Under the pieces are notes generated by a model that had not been told where the DNA came from, ran no database searches, and was given only the letters and a program-made list of their open reading frames with translations. DNA of 64,000 nt. Source: an uncultured Eubacterium sp. (GTDB taxonomy: Bacteria > Bacillota > Clostridia > Oscillospirales > Acutalibacteraceae). The position numbers and the translations under genes were made by a program. Below, piece by piece: positions 42,449 to 50,867 of this stretch. Numbering within the stretch: the stretch's first letter is position 1; each line of letters begins with the position of its first letter. Location of the stretch: NCBI GenBank assembly GCA_944380545.1, contig CALWHV010000007.1, forward strand, positions 62,001 to 126,000, in the 5' to 3' direction.

Positions 42449-43693
42449 TTAAAGGTAATTCATCGGGTTTACCCTTGTGCCGTTGAGCCTTACCTCAAAA
42501 TGGCAGTGGGGGCCGGTGGAATTGCCCGTTGAGCCGGAATATGCGATAAGCTGACCCTTTGACACCTTGTCGCCCACGCTGACAACAAGCGAGGAATTGT
42601 GGGCGTAAAGCGTTGAAAGCCCGTTGCCGTGGTCTATCAGAATGTACTGACCGTAGCTGTATGTAAGCCTTTTTGCGATAACAACAACGCCGGAATCCGC
42701 CGCGTGTACCGGCGTGCCCGTGGGGCAGGGCCAGTCTACGCCGCCGTGGTACGAGCCGTTTGAATAGTTGGGATAGCCCGCGGATATCTTTCTGTAGCTT
42801 GTGGGATATGCAAGCTGGCCGGTGCCGGGATTGTAATTATCGCTGCCGGGATTATTGCTGCCCGAGCCGCTGAGCGCGTTGTTTATCTCCGCCTCTATCT
42901 GGCGCTTGCGGTCTTCGTTTTCATCTATCGTTTCTCTGATCTCCGCCTGGTCGCTTTTAAGGCTTCTTATGGCGGCGTTGCACTCTGCAACTTCTGAATC
43001 AAGCTCGCGCTTTGAAGCGTTGTAGCTGTCTATGGATTTTTGAAGCTCCTGCTTTCTGCTGTCAAGCTTTTCCTTATCCTCGCCGAGCTGGATCTTGTGC
43101 TGTGCAAGCTCCTCGCGCTCCTTGTTTATCTCCGCCATCTTGGTCATAAGCTCGTCCAGCGTGGCGCTGTCCTGCTCCGAAACGGATTTAACCATTTCCG
43201 CGCGGGTGAGGATGGAGCTGATATCGCCGCTTTCAAGCAGCACCTCAAGCATTGAAACATTGCCGGAGATATACATTGCGCGAAGCCTTTGGCAATACTG
43301 CTCGTAAACTCCGTCAAACTCGTTTTCCTTTGCCTCTATCTCCTTTTCGGCAACATCTATCTCCGCCTGGGTATCGTCTATTCTTTTCTGCACCGCGTCT
43401 ATCTCGCTTTGCAGCACATCGCGGCTGTCCTCAAGATTATCAAGCTTATCCTTAAGAAGGTCTACCTTTTTCATCAGCGTGTTGACATACGCCTCTTTAT
43501 CGGCAACCTTGTCGCCGAGGGAATCAAGCTCGTCCTGCGCCTTATCGATATCCTCGTTTATCTTATTCAGCTCGTTGTTGAGCTCCGAGCGGGAGCTTGC
43601 CTGCGCCGTGAACGCCGCCGAAAAGACGAACATAAGGCAAAACACCGCCGCGAGGGTGCGTATCAAAACGTTTTTACCCGATTTATACTGCAC
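42449..43693 (-). CDS. Coiled-coil M23 metallopeptidase, FtsEX-linked paralogue 3 (next to ftsX)
   Basis: A 414-residue exported hydrolase. Signal peptide (to about AQA, residue 31), a long coiled coil (LNNELNKINEDIDKAQDELDS through about 275; YISGNVSMLEVLLESGDISSILTRAEMVKSVS) and an M23 domain with YHGGVDWPCPTGT and GPHCHFEVRL. The GTG start lies inside the ftsX 3' end (11-bp overlap) after GGGAAGG, so its synthesis is tied to FtsX. Of the three paralogues this is the best candidate for the direct FtsEX partner. It ends shortly before the promoter of paralogue 2. Confidence 0.9.
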   Translation of the reverse strand: MQYKSGKNVLIRTLAAVFCLMFVFSAAFTAQASSRSELNNELNKINEDIDKAQDELDSLGDKVADKEAYVNTLMKKVDLLKDKLDNLEDSRDVLQSEIDAVQKRIDDTQAEIDVAEKEIEAKENEFDGVYEQYCQRLRAMYISGNVSMLEVLLESGDISSILTRAEMVKSVSEQDSATLDELMTKMAEINKEREELAQHKIQLGEDKEKLDSRKQELQKSIDSYNASKRELDSEVAECNAAIRSLKSDQAEIRETIDENEDRKRQIEAEINNALSGSGSNNPGSDNYNPGTGQLAYPTSYRKISAGYPNYSNGSYHGGVDWPCPTGTPVHAADSGVVVIAKRLTYSYGQYILIDHGNGLSTLYAHNSSLVVSVGDKVSKGQLIAYSGSTGNSTGPHCHFEVRLNGTRVNPMNYL

Positions 43694-44603
43694 TTATTTC
43701 ACTGCCTTCCCTGTTAAGATACCTGCCCATCGAAATCAGCGCGCCGCCCACGCCCGTTACGATACCGATTGCAACGAATACGCCGAGCATCGGCAGGGCG
43801 AAGTCCGCAAAATTGAGCGCTTCAAGCTGAAGCGAGGACAGAAGATCGCTGAACTGGTGGATTGCAAATTCATAGAAGCCCCAAACCATTCCGAGCGAAA
43901 CGATGCCGGATATTATGCCGAGGATCATACCCTCCACCACAAACGGCAGGCGAACGAAGCTGTTTGTTGCGCCGACCGATTTCATTATGCTTATCTCAAG
44001 CCGCCTTGAATAAACGGTGAGCTTTATGGTGTTTGAAATAATGAAAACGCTTATTGCAAGCAGCACAGCTACTATAACTATCGAGATGACCTCAACGCCG
44101 TGGCGTATGGTTACAAGCTTTTGGGCAAGGTCCTTATTCTCTCTTATAGTGTCTATATGGTCGAGCTGCTCTATCTCGCCGACTGTTTGGTCAAAATAGG
44201 TGAGGTCGTCCACCGTTACCTTATAGGCGTCCGGCAGAGGGATATCCTGGCTTATCTCCGTGAAGAACTGCGCCTGAGCGTCGTCCATAGTGGAGAGCTG
44301 CTCCGCCCACGCCTGCTCCTTGGGAACGAATTCAACCTCTTTTACATTGCCTGTGGCCTCAAGAGCCGCGCCCATCGCGGTGATATCGGCGTCCGCCGTA
44401 TCGTCCTTTATATAGACCATAACAACATTTTCCTCCTCTATTCTGCCGAGGAGCGATTCTATGTTGAGGAAGATCATTGACGCGCAGCCGATAAGCACCA
44501 GGCAGCTCATCAAGACGCAGATGGAGGCTATGCTCATCATCCTGTTTGACCAGGTGTTTCTGAAGCCCTCTTTTACAAGATATCTTAAGCTTGAGCCGGT
44601 CAT
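43683..44603 (-). CDS. ftsX: Cell division protein FtsX
   Basis: Membrane subunit of the FtsEX ABC complex that activates peptidoglycan hydrolases at division. The 306 residues have a first helix after RNTWSNRMMSIASICVLMSCLVLIG, a large extracellular domain (about 50-175) and three C-terminal helices (VVAVLLAISVFIISNTIKLTVY, SRRLEISIMKSVGATNSFVRLPFVVEG). The extracellular domain would contact the coiled coil of the M23 proteins. The ATG overlaps the ftsE stop by one base (TAATG). Confidence 0.93.
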   Translation of the reverse strand: MTGSSLRYLVKEGFRNTWSNRMMSIASICVLMSCLVLIGCASMIFLNIESLLGRIEEENVVMVYIKDDTADADITAMGAALEATGNVKEVEFVPKEQAWAEQLSTMDDAQAQFFTEISQDIPLPDAYKVTVDDLTYFDQTVGEIEQLDHIDTIRENKDLAQKLVTIRHGVEVISIVIVAVLLAISVFIISNTIKLTVYSRRLEISIMKSVGATNSFVRLPFVVEGMILGIISGIVSLGMVWGFYEFAIHQFSDLLSSLQLEALNFADFALPMLGVFVAIGIVTGVGGALISMGRYLNREGSEISAV

Positions 44604-45436
44604 TATTCCTCACCTCCGTCTTTTTCATCATCCTGCGCGGCGGAGGCGGCGCCTTCGTCTATCGTTTCAAAAATATCCTCTATTTCGCTGCCGAGCTTAA
44701 CATCCTCGTTAAAGAAATACATATCCGTGGATTTTTCGGGATGCGCCGACTCGAACTGAGCGTGGGTCGGGTCCGGAGTGTCCGACACGACCTCGCCGTT
44801 TTTGATAACGATAACCCGGCGCGGGAACGCCTTAACGAGCGAATGCTCGTGAGTTACCATTATAACGGTGGTGCCGTTGTTGTTTATTTTTGTGAGCATA
44901 TCAACGATCTCGTGGCTCATTTCGGGGTCCACATTTCCGGTGGGCTCGTCCGCAATTATGAGCTTGGGATTGTTTACGAGCGCCCTTGCGAGCGAAACGC
45001 GCTGCTGCTCGCCTCCCGAAAGCTCGTTCGGCATTGAGCGCGCCTTGTGCGAAAGACCTACGAGCTGAAGGATATACGGCACTCTTTTTCTTATCTCTTT
45101 TTCCTTGGCACCGATAACGCGCATTGCAAACGCCACATTATCGTAAACGCTCATTTTGGGAATGAGCCTGAAATCCTGGAAAACGATGCCCATTGTTCTT
45201 CTGTAATACGGCACCTGCTTTTTCTTGAGCGTATCGGAGCGGTAATCGCCCACGATAACCACGCCGTCCGTAGGCTTTTCCTCGTGCATAATGAGCTTTA
45301 GGAATGTGCTTTTGCCCGCGCCGGACGCGCCCACAACGAACACGAATTCGCCGTCCTCTATCTTGATATTGACATTATTCAGCGCCTTGGTGCCGTTGCT
45401 GCCGTACACCTTGGTGACATCACGAAATTCTATCAC
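44603..45436 (-). CDS. ftsE: Cell division ATP-binding protein FtsE
   Basis: Cytoplasmic ATPase of FtsEX. MIEFRDVTKVYGSNGTKALNNVN at the start, Walker A VGASGAGKSTFLKLI, signature LSGGEQQRVSLARA, Walker B LIIADEPTGNVDP and the switch His in IMVTHEHSL are all intact. At 277 residues it has about 50 more than typical FtsE: an acidic tail after residue 225 (ending AASAAQDDEKDGGEE) of unknown role. It opens the ftsE-ftsX-M23 operon with its own promoter. Confidence 0.94.
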   Translation of the reverse strand: MIEFRDVTKVYGSNGTKALNNVNIKIEDGEFVFVVGASGAGKSTFLKLIMHEEKPTDGVVIVGDYRSDTLKKKQVPYYRRTMGIVFQDFRLIPKMSVYDNVAFAMRVIGAKEKEIRKRVPYILQLVGLSHKARSMPNELSGGEQQRVSLARALVNNPKLIIADEPTGNVDPEMSHEIVDMLTKINNNGTTVIMVTHEHSLVKAFPRRVIVIKNGEVVSDTPDPTHAQFESAHPEKSTDMYFFNEDVKLGSEIEDIFETIDEGAASAAQDDEKDGGEE

Positions 45437-45512
45437 TTTTGATTTACCTCTTTATCCGGTTGCCTAAAGGCGTTTTTATGCGGCCTGCCCAACAGCAAAC
45501 CTTTACTTATAT

Positions 45513-45541
45513 ATAATATAACAACGGCCAGCATAAATCAA
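45513..45541 (-). promoter_or_regulatory. Promoter of the ftsEX operon
   Basis: TTGATT (45536-45541), 17-bp spacer, TATTAT (45513-45518), about 75 bases before the ftsE start. Confidence 0.65.
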
Positions 45542-45602
45542 GGCTTAAATGTTTCTTTTTTGTAAATTATGTAATTGATTTGTAATTAACAGGCGCCGCC
45601 AT

Positions 45603-45633
45603 AAAAAAATCGACGGCGCACAAAGCGCCGCCG
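45603..45633 (-). terminator. Terminator of the CdaR-like regulator gene
   Basis: Stem CGGCGGCGC/GCGCCGTCG (45625-45633 and 45611-45619, one G-T pair) followed after one base by seven T (45603-45609). It isolates ftsEX from the upstream gene. Confidence 0.87.
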
Positions 45634-45684
45634 ATGCCGACAAACCGGGTGATATTCGCGCGTTTTGAACGCGGCGAACAGCCG

Positions 45685-46770
45685 TCAGTATTTTACGGGG
45701 CTTGATTCAAGATATTTGTTTACCATCAGCGCAACCTTGAAGACGATGGCGTCGTCAAACTCGCGCAGGTCAAGACCCGTTATCTTTTTGATTTTTTCAA
45801 GCCTGTAAACAAGCGTGTTTCTGTGAACGAAAAGCTTTCTGCTTGTTTCGGAAACATTAAGATTGTTTTCAAAGAATTTCTGGATGGTGAAGAGCGTTTC
45901 CTGATCGAGCGATTCTATTGAGCCGGATTTGAAGACCTCTTTTAAATACATCTCGCACAGCGTGGTGGGAAGCTGATATATAAGGCGCGCTATGCCCAGA
46001 TTTTCGTAGCTTGCGATGGGCTGCTCCGTGTCGAACACCTTGCCGACCTCAAGCGATACCTGCGCCTCCTTGAACGAGCGGGCAAGATCCTTTACGCCGG
46101 TAACGCAGGTGCCTATGCCCACAACGGCGTTGCAGTAAAACTCGGTTGAAAGCGTGTCGCAGATGGAGCGGGCAAGCTTTTCAAGATCCTTCATCTCAAC
46201 ATTGGGGCGCACCTCTTTGACAAGGGCGATATCCGTTTCGTTTACATTTATAACAAAATCCTTTGCCTTATCCGGAAAGAAATTCTGAATAACATCAAAC
46301 ACGGAAACTTCCGTTTTCTGCGGCACGCGGATTATGAAAACCACTCTGGAGGCGTCGTTATTAAAATGAAGCTCGCGGCTTTTTATATAGATATCGCCGG
46401 GCAGGATATTATCAAGGATAACATTTTTAACAAAATTTGACCTGTCGAACTTTTCATCGTTCGTTTGCTTTATCTGATTGAAGGCAACGGCGATAAGATC
46501 CGCATAATGCTTGCTCATATCATCCGTGAGGTCAACAAAAACGGCATATTCCGGATGAACGGAATTTCCGAACGCCTTGTATGTGCAGCCGTCAACGCAG
46601 GTTTGCGCGCCGGAGAAAACGCCGGCGGAAGCCACGCCCTTTCTGAGCTCGCCTATGCGGCCCAGCTCCGAGCAGGCAATAACATTGCCGCTTTCATCCA
46701 CAACGCCGAGATCGCGGTCCATAGTATCGCGCATCTGATTGACGAGGCTTTGAAACAATCTGTTCGGCAA
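45685..46770 (-). CDS. CdaR/PucR-family helix-turn-helix regulator
   Basis: A 361-residue transcription factor. The N-terminal half resembles the sugar-diacid-type sensor region (QSLVNQMRDTMDRDLGVVDESGNVIACSELG...HPEYAVFVDLTDDMS), the middle is the GGDEF-like part of PucR regulators, and the C-terminus is HTH_30: FFENNLNVSETSRKLFVHRNTLVYRLEKIKKITGLDL. The start is a TTG (46768-46770) after AAGGAGGAG; longer readings are excluded because the -10 of the promoter lies at 46834-46839. The effector is unknown; no sugar-diacid genes lie nearby. Confidence 0.85.
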   Translation of the reverse strand: MPNRLFQSLVNQMRDTMDRDLGVVDESGNVIACSELGRIGELRKGVASAGVFSGAQTCVDGCTYKAFGNSVHPEYAVFVDLTDDMSKHYADLIAVAFNQIKQTNDEKFDRSNFVKNVILDNILPGDIYIKSRELHFNNDASRVVFIIRVPQKTEVSVFDVIQNFFPDKAKDFVINVNETDIALVKEVRPNVEMKDLEKLARSICDTLSTEFYCNAVVGIGTCVTGVKDLARSFKEAQVSLEVGKVFDTEQPIASYENLGIARLIYQLPTTLCEMYLKEVFKSGSIESLDQETLFTIQKFFENNLNVSETSRKLFVHRNTLVYRLEKIKKITGLDLREFDDAIVFKVALMVNKYLESSPVKY

Positions 46771-46833
46771 AATGAACTCCTCCTTGAGAGCAGTTGAAAT
46801 ATTGCACAAAAGCAACTGCTTTATCTTGTTGAT

Positions 46834-46862
46834 ATTATACAAGGCTGTTCATCATTTTGCAA
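46834..46862 (-). promoter_or_regulatory. Promoter of the CdaR-like gene
   Basis: TTGCAA (46857-46862), 17-bp spacer, consensus TATAAT (46834-46839); 5' UTR about 57 bases. It settles the start of the gene. Confidence 0.72.
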
Positions 46863-46930
46863 GCTTTTTACCAAAATTTTTATCTTTTTTTGTTTAACCT
46901 GCATAAAGATATGCAGAAGCATCGGAGAAA

Positions 46931-47581
46931 CTACAATATATTGTGTTCGCCGCCGCGCGCAGTTTTGAGCAGCTCAAGCTCTTTTTCGCAGAGATACCTT
47001 GCCTCGCCCGGCAAAAGCGACGGGTCAAGCTCCAGCGCGCCCATTTTTACGCGGTGAAGCTCAAGCACCTGAGCCGAGTGCTTTTTGAACATCCGCTTTA
47101 TCTGGTGGTACATTCCCTGCCGCAGCACAACGCGCGCCAGCGTGCGTTCGGGATTTTCAGCGCTTATCTCGGCGGGCAGGCATTTTTCATCGCAGAGGAG
47201 CATCCCGCGCTCAAAATCGGCTGCGGTCTCGTCGTCGAACGGCCTGTCCAGCCGCACGATATAGGTTTTGTCTATATGCTTTTTGGGGCTCAGAATATCG
47301 TGGGCAAGCGCGCCGTCGTCCGTTATCAGCACAAGGCCGGTGGAATCCTTGTCCAGCCTGCCGGCGGGAAAAAGGCCGCGCCTTTTCATACTCTGCGGCA
47401 GGATATCCACAACTGTTTTTTCGCCGGTTTTTCTGCCGTCCGACGAGGATATGACGCCGGCGGGCTTATTCATCATTATATAAACAAAGCGGTTCTTCGA
47501 AAGGCGGCTGCCGTTTGCGCAGATCTCGCTTTTTTCCGTGTCCGCGCGCAGCTCCGGCTGCCTTATGCACTGCCCGTTCAC
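46931..47581 (-). CDS. RsuA/RluB-family pseudouridine synthase (canonical-start reading)
   Basis: Converts a uridine in rRNA to pseudouridine. The catalytic Asp is in PAGRLDKDSTGLVLITDDG, with MMNKPAGVISSS and GMYHQIKRMFKKHSAQVLELHR as flanking family motifs. The GTG at 47579-47581 is the first standard start in frame, giving 216 residues. However the frame stays open upstream and encodes a good S4 RNA-binding domain (TERLDKFISRELNVTRSEAR) back to about 47671, just after AAGGAG; no ATG, GTG or TTG occurs there (the expected start position is CTT, 47669-47671). The real protein is likely about 245 residues with an odd start, or the base calls there are wrong. Confidence 0.8.
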   Translation of the reverse strand: MNGQCIRQPELRADTEKSEICANGSRLSKNRFVYIMMNKPAGVISSSDGRKTGEKTVVDILPQSMKRRGLFPAGRLDKDSTGLVLITDDGALAHDILSPKKHIDKTYIVRLDRPFDDETAADFERGMLLCDEKCLPAEISAENPERTLARVVLRQGMYHQIKRMFKKHSAQVLELHRVKMGALELDPSLLPGEARYLCEKELELLKTARGGEHNIL

Positions 47582-47672
47582 CGTTACGGCGCCGCTTTTT
47601 ATGAGCCGCCTTGCCTCGCTTCTTGTTACATTCAGCTCGCGCGAGATGAATTTATCAAGCCTTTCCGTAAGA

Positions 47673-48134
47673 TCACTCCTTTTTAAGCGGCTCTATAAAA
47701 CCGTCCTTCACCGAAGTGGAGCAGACATCGCCGCCTATAAGCTCGCCGCCGCAGACAAGCAGGTTTGCAAAAACGCAGTCCCTGTTTTCAAAGCCGGCGT
47801 AATTCGTGATATTGTATGTATAGACCGTGGCAGTCATACCGCGGTAATCCTCCAAATCAAAGCCCTGCTTTTTTTGCAGCTCGTTATATTCGGCGTAGGT
47901 TTCGTTGAACTCCTGCGGGATGGTTACCTGCTTTTCCTCGTAATCCTCCCCCGTCTGCCAGCCGAGCGAGGAAAGATAGGCGCAGCGCTGCTCATCCGTT
48001 TCAAGCGTTACGCTTGCCGGAGCGCTTGCCGCGTGATTAGAATAAAAGGTTACCGCCGCAACGATAATGCCCGCCGCGATAAGAATGATGCCGAAAATCG
48101 TTTTCGGGCGAAGCCTGAGCGTAAACATTTTCAT
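47673..48134 (-). CDS. DUF4830 domain-containing membrane protein
   Basis: A 153-residue protein with one N-terminal transmembrane helix (about 12-32, FGIILIAAGIIVAAVTFYSN) and an extracellular domain. ETDEQRCAYLSSLGWQTGEDYEEKQVTIPQEFNETYAEYNELQK matches the DUF4830 pattern common in Clostridia. Function unknown. Its stop lies two bases before the point where the pseudouridine synthase S4 frame should begin, and it follows hflX by 52 bp, so it belongs to the same transcript. Confidence 0.8.
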   Translation of the reverse strand: MKMFTLRLRPKTIFGIILIAAGIIVAAVTFYSNHAASAPASVTLETDEQRCAYLSSLGWQTGEDYEEKQVTIPQEFNETYAEYNELQKKQGFDLEDYRGMTATVYTYNITNYAGFENRDCVFANLLVCGGELIGGDVCSTSVKDGFIEPLKKE

Positions 48135-48186
48135 AAAACCACCTCATAATGATTTTATGAAGCGGCGGCTCAAAATATATCACGGC

Positions 48187-49434
48187 TCACAAAATAAAAT
48201 CCTTGAGTTCGTCGAGCAGCTCAACATCGGCAAAGACCTCCAGCAAGGTGCCGTTTTCAGTATACTCCCTTGAAAGCACGGAGCCGCCGCTGTAAAGGCG
48301 CTGCTCAAGCGAGGAGCGCTCATAGGGTATGAGCAGGCGCGCCCTTCGCCGCCTGAGCGGCAGAGCCTCGCTGATTTTTTCAAGCAGCCCGCTTATGCCG
48401 AAGCCTGTTTTTGCGCTTATGAGAACGCCGCCCACCATCGGAAAATCAAGCGTTTGCGGCGCAATATCGCATTTATTGAGAACATTTATCACACATTTTC
48501 CGTCGCACCCCAAAGAGGAGAGCAGATCCGCGGTGACGCGCATATGCTCTGCGCAAAAGGGGCTTGAAGCGTCGCACACATTTAGGATAACATCCGCCCA
48601 AAGCGCCTCCTCAAGCGTGGAGCGAAACGCATCCACAAGCTCGTGCGGCAGGCGGCGGACAAGGCCTACGGTATCTATCAGCATAACATCGCGCCCGTCC
48701 GGCAGACGGAGCCTGCGCGCGGTGGGGTCAAGCGTTGCAAAAAGCTTGTCCTCGGCAAGCACGCCGGCGTTTGTGAGCGTGTTCATAAGCGTTGACTTGC
48801 CGGCGTTGGTGTAGCCTACTATGGCAACGCAGGCGGCGCCGTCCTTTTTTCTGCGCCTGTGCGCGGCTGCGCGGCGGTTTTCTATCTTTTTAAGCTCCTG
48901 CTCAAGCTTTTCCACCCTGCGGCGGATATGGCGCCTGTCTGTTTCCAGCTTTGTTTCGCCGGGGCCTCTTGTGCCTATTCCGCCGCCGAGGCGCGAAAGG
49001 CTTTTGCCCATACCCGTAAGGCGGGGCTGCATATATTTGAGCTGGGCAAGCTCCACCTGTATCCTGCCCTCTGCGCTGCGCGCTCGTGAGGCGAAAATAT
49101 CGAGGATGAGCATCGTTCTGTCTATCGTTCTGACGCCGCACGAATCCTCTATATTGCGCGCCTGAACAGGAGACAGCTCGCCGTCCGCAACAATAAGGTC
49201 CACATCGTGTGACGAGCAGAAGCCGGCAAGCTCCTCAAGCCTGCCGGCGCCGAGATACGCGCGGGGAGACGGAGCCTCCCTGCGCTGAACTATTACGCAC
49301 ACGGTTTCGGCGCCTGCGGTTTTCGCAAGCTCCTCCAGCTCCTTTACGGACGCCTCGGCGTCCTCCTGCCCCGTGTCCACCGATATGAGCGCCGCCCTTT
49401 CCGCGGCGTCGTTTTTATTTTCGAAAAGCTTCAA
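48187..49434 (-). CDS. hflX: Ribosome-associated GTPase HflX
   Basis: A GTPase that splits stalled or stressed ribosomes. The 415 residues contain the N-terminal HflX domain (RAYLGAGRLEELAGFC, FASRARSAEGRIQVELAQLKY), the GxGxGPGE loop seen as RLGGGIGTRGPGETKLETDRR, then the GTPase domain: G1 GYTNAGKSTLMN, G3 DTVGLVRRLPHELVDAF and G4 NKCD. Length is normal. It is downstream of the PBP gene by 29 bp. HflX is also linked to macrolide/lincosamide tolerance in some bacteria. Confidence 0.94.
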   Translation of the reverse strand: MKLFENKNDAAERAALISVDTGQEDAEASVKELEELAKTAGAETVCVIVQRREAPSPRAYLGAGRLEELAGFCSSHDVDLIVADGELSPVQARNIEDSCGVRTIDRTMLILDIFASRARSAEGRIQVELAQLKYMQPRLTGMGKSLSRLGGGIGTRGPGETKLETDRRHIRRRVEKLEQELKKIENRRAAAHRRRKKDGAACVAIVGYTNAGKSTLMNTLTNAGVLAEDKLFATLDPTARRLRLPDGRDVMLIDTVGLVRRLPHELVDAFRSTLEEALWADVILNVCDASSPFCAEHMRVTADLLSSLGCDGKCVINVLNKCDIAPQTLDFPMVGGVLISAKTGFGISGLLEKISEALPLRRRRARLLIPYERSSLEQRLYSGGSVLSREYTENGTLLEVFADVELLDELKDFIL

Positions 49435-49463
49435 ATCAGTAATTACTCCGAAAAATCAAATTA

Positions 49464-50867
49464 TCAATCCTCTTCGCTTTCAAGCACGGCGTTAAGCACC
49501 TTTTTTGCCATAGGGCCTGCGGTCTGCGAGCCGGAATTGCCGTGCTCCGCCACAACAACAAAGGCATAGGGATGCTCTTCATCATCCATAAAGCCCACAA
49601 ACCACGCCGTGTTGTGCGCGTCCACATCATCTATCTGCGCCGTGCCGGATTTTGCGCAGAGGCTGAGCCCCTTATATCTGCTTTCGCCGTACTGCTGCTT
49701 AACATTGTTTCGCATAAGCGACTTCATCTGAGATGCGATATCCGTGCTGATGAGCTGTGTTTCGTCTGTTTGAAAGCCGATGTCGAGCAGCTCGCCGGCG
49801 GAATTTGAGAACCTGTCTACTATATTGAAAGAGACCGCCTTGCCGTCGTTTGCAACGGCGCACATTATGCGCAGCATAGCGGCGGGGGTTACAAGCGTGT
49901 CGCCCTGGCCGATACCCGTCCAGCCCGTGTAGGCGTCCGCGTCGCCCGCCTCAAGGAAGAAGCGGCTTTGGGCGGAATCTATCGTGCCGCTGAGGCTTAC
50001 GGACTGCTCAAGGCCGAGCTCGCTCGCCGTCTGCGCCAGCTTTTCCGGACCCAGCTCTATAGCTATCTTGCCGAAGGTGATATTGCAGCTTTTTGCAAAC
50101 GCCGTTTCAAAATCTATCGTTCCGTGGCGGGCGTTGCAGATGATATTATCCTCCTCGATCCCGTCCACATCATAGACGCGCGAGCACTTCCACTCGCGCT
50201 CATATATATCGCCGCCGATATTTTGAAGCGCGCTTATCGCCGTTACCACCTTAAAGGTGGAGCCGGGCGTGTAAAGCCCCGTTAAAAATCGGTTGATATA
50301 AACGCCCTCGTATTCCTCGGAGGAATTTATATCGTCCGGCACATCGTTTACATCATAGGTGGGGGTGGACACCATACAGATGATATCGCCGGTTTTGTAG
50401 TTTGCCACGGCGATGGTGCCCTTATAATCGCCGAGCGCGTCAAGCGCAGCCTTGTTGACCTCTGCGTCAATAGTTAGGGCAAGGTCGTTCCCGCCTGAAT
50501 TTCTGATGATGTCGTAAACCCCGTCAACAACATTATACCCCACAAGGCGGGATTCAAACTGAGTTTGAACGCCGGTGGAGATGAAGCCCCTTGTATCGCC
50601 CACGGCGTGAAGCGTGGCAAGGCGCGTTTCGCGGTCGTCGCTGTAGACGCGCTTGCCGTCCTCGGATTCCGAAAGCACGGTGCCGTTCCTGTCCGTCACC
50701 TTGCCGGCGGCGATCAGCTGACCGTCGCTGTAAACATGGCGGTTGTAATTTTTCATAACCCACACGCTGCCCTCGGTTACAAGGCTGAAGCTCAGAAAGA
50801 TTATGCCGCAGAGAAACAGCGCGCACAAAAGCCAGAGGAATATTCCCCTTCTTGTTATCATCTTCAT
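49464..50867 (-). CDS. Class B penicillin-binding protein (transpeptidase)
   Basis: Cross-links peptidoglycan on the outer face of the membrane. The 467 residues have one N-terminal helix (about 8-32), a short non-catalytic domain and a transpeptidase domain with SxxK in PGSTFKVVTA, SxN in FAKSCNITFG and KSG in LCAKSGTAQI. The short length and simple architecture resemble mycobacterial PbpA and SpoVD-less class B PBPs. Its ATG overlaps the FtsW/RodA gene by 4 bp, so polymerase and transpeptidase are made as a pair. Confidence 0.9.
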   Translation of the reverse strand: MKMITRRGIFLWLLCALFLCGIIFLSFSLVTEGSVWVMKNYNRHVYSDGQLIAAGKVTDRNGTVLSESEDGKRVYSDDRETRLATLHAVGDTRGFISTGVQTQFESRLVGYNVVDGVYDIIRNSGGNDLALTIDAEVNKAALDALGDYKGTIAVANYKTGDIICMVSTPTYDVNDVPDDINSSEEYEGVYINRFLTGLYTPGSTFKVVTAISALQNIGGDIYEREWKCSRVYDVDGIEEDNIICNARHGTIDFETAFAKSCNITFGKIAIELGPEKLAQTASELGLEQSVSLSGTIDSAQSRFFLEAGDADAYTGWTGIGQGDTLVTPAAMLRIMCAVANDGKAVSFNIVDRFSNSAGELLDIGFQTDETQLISTDIASQMKSLMRNNVKQQYGESRYKGLSLCAKSGTAQIDDVDAHNTAWFVGFMDDEEHPYAFVVVAEHGNSGSQTAGPMAKKVLNAVLESEED

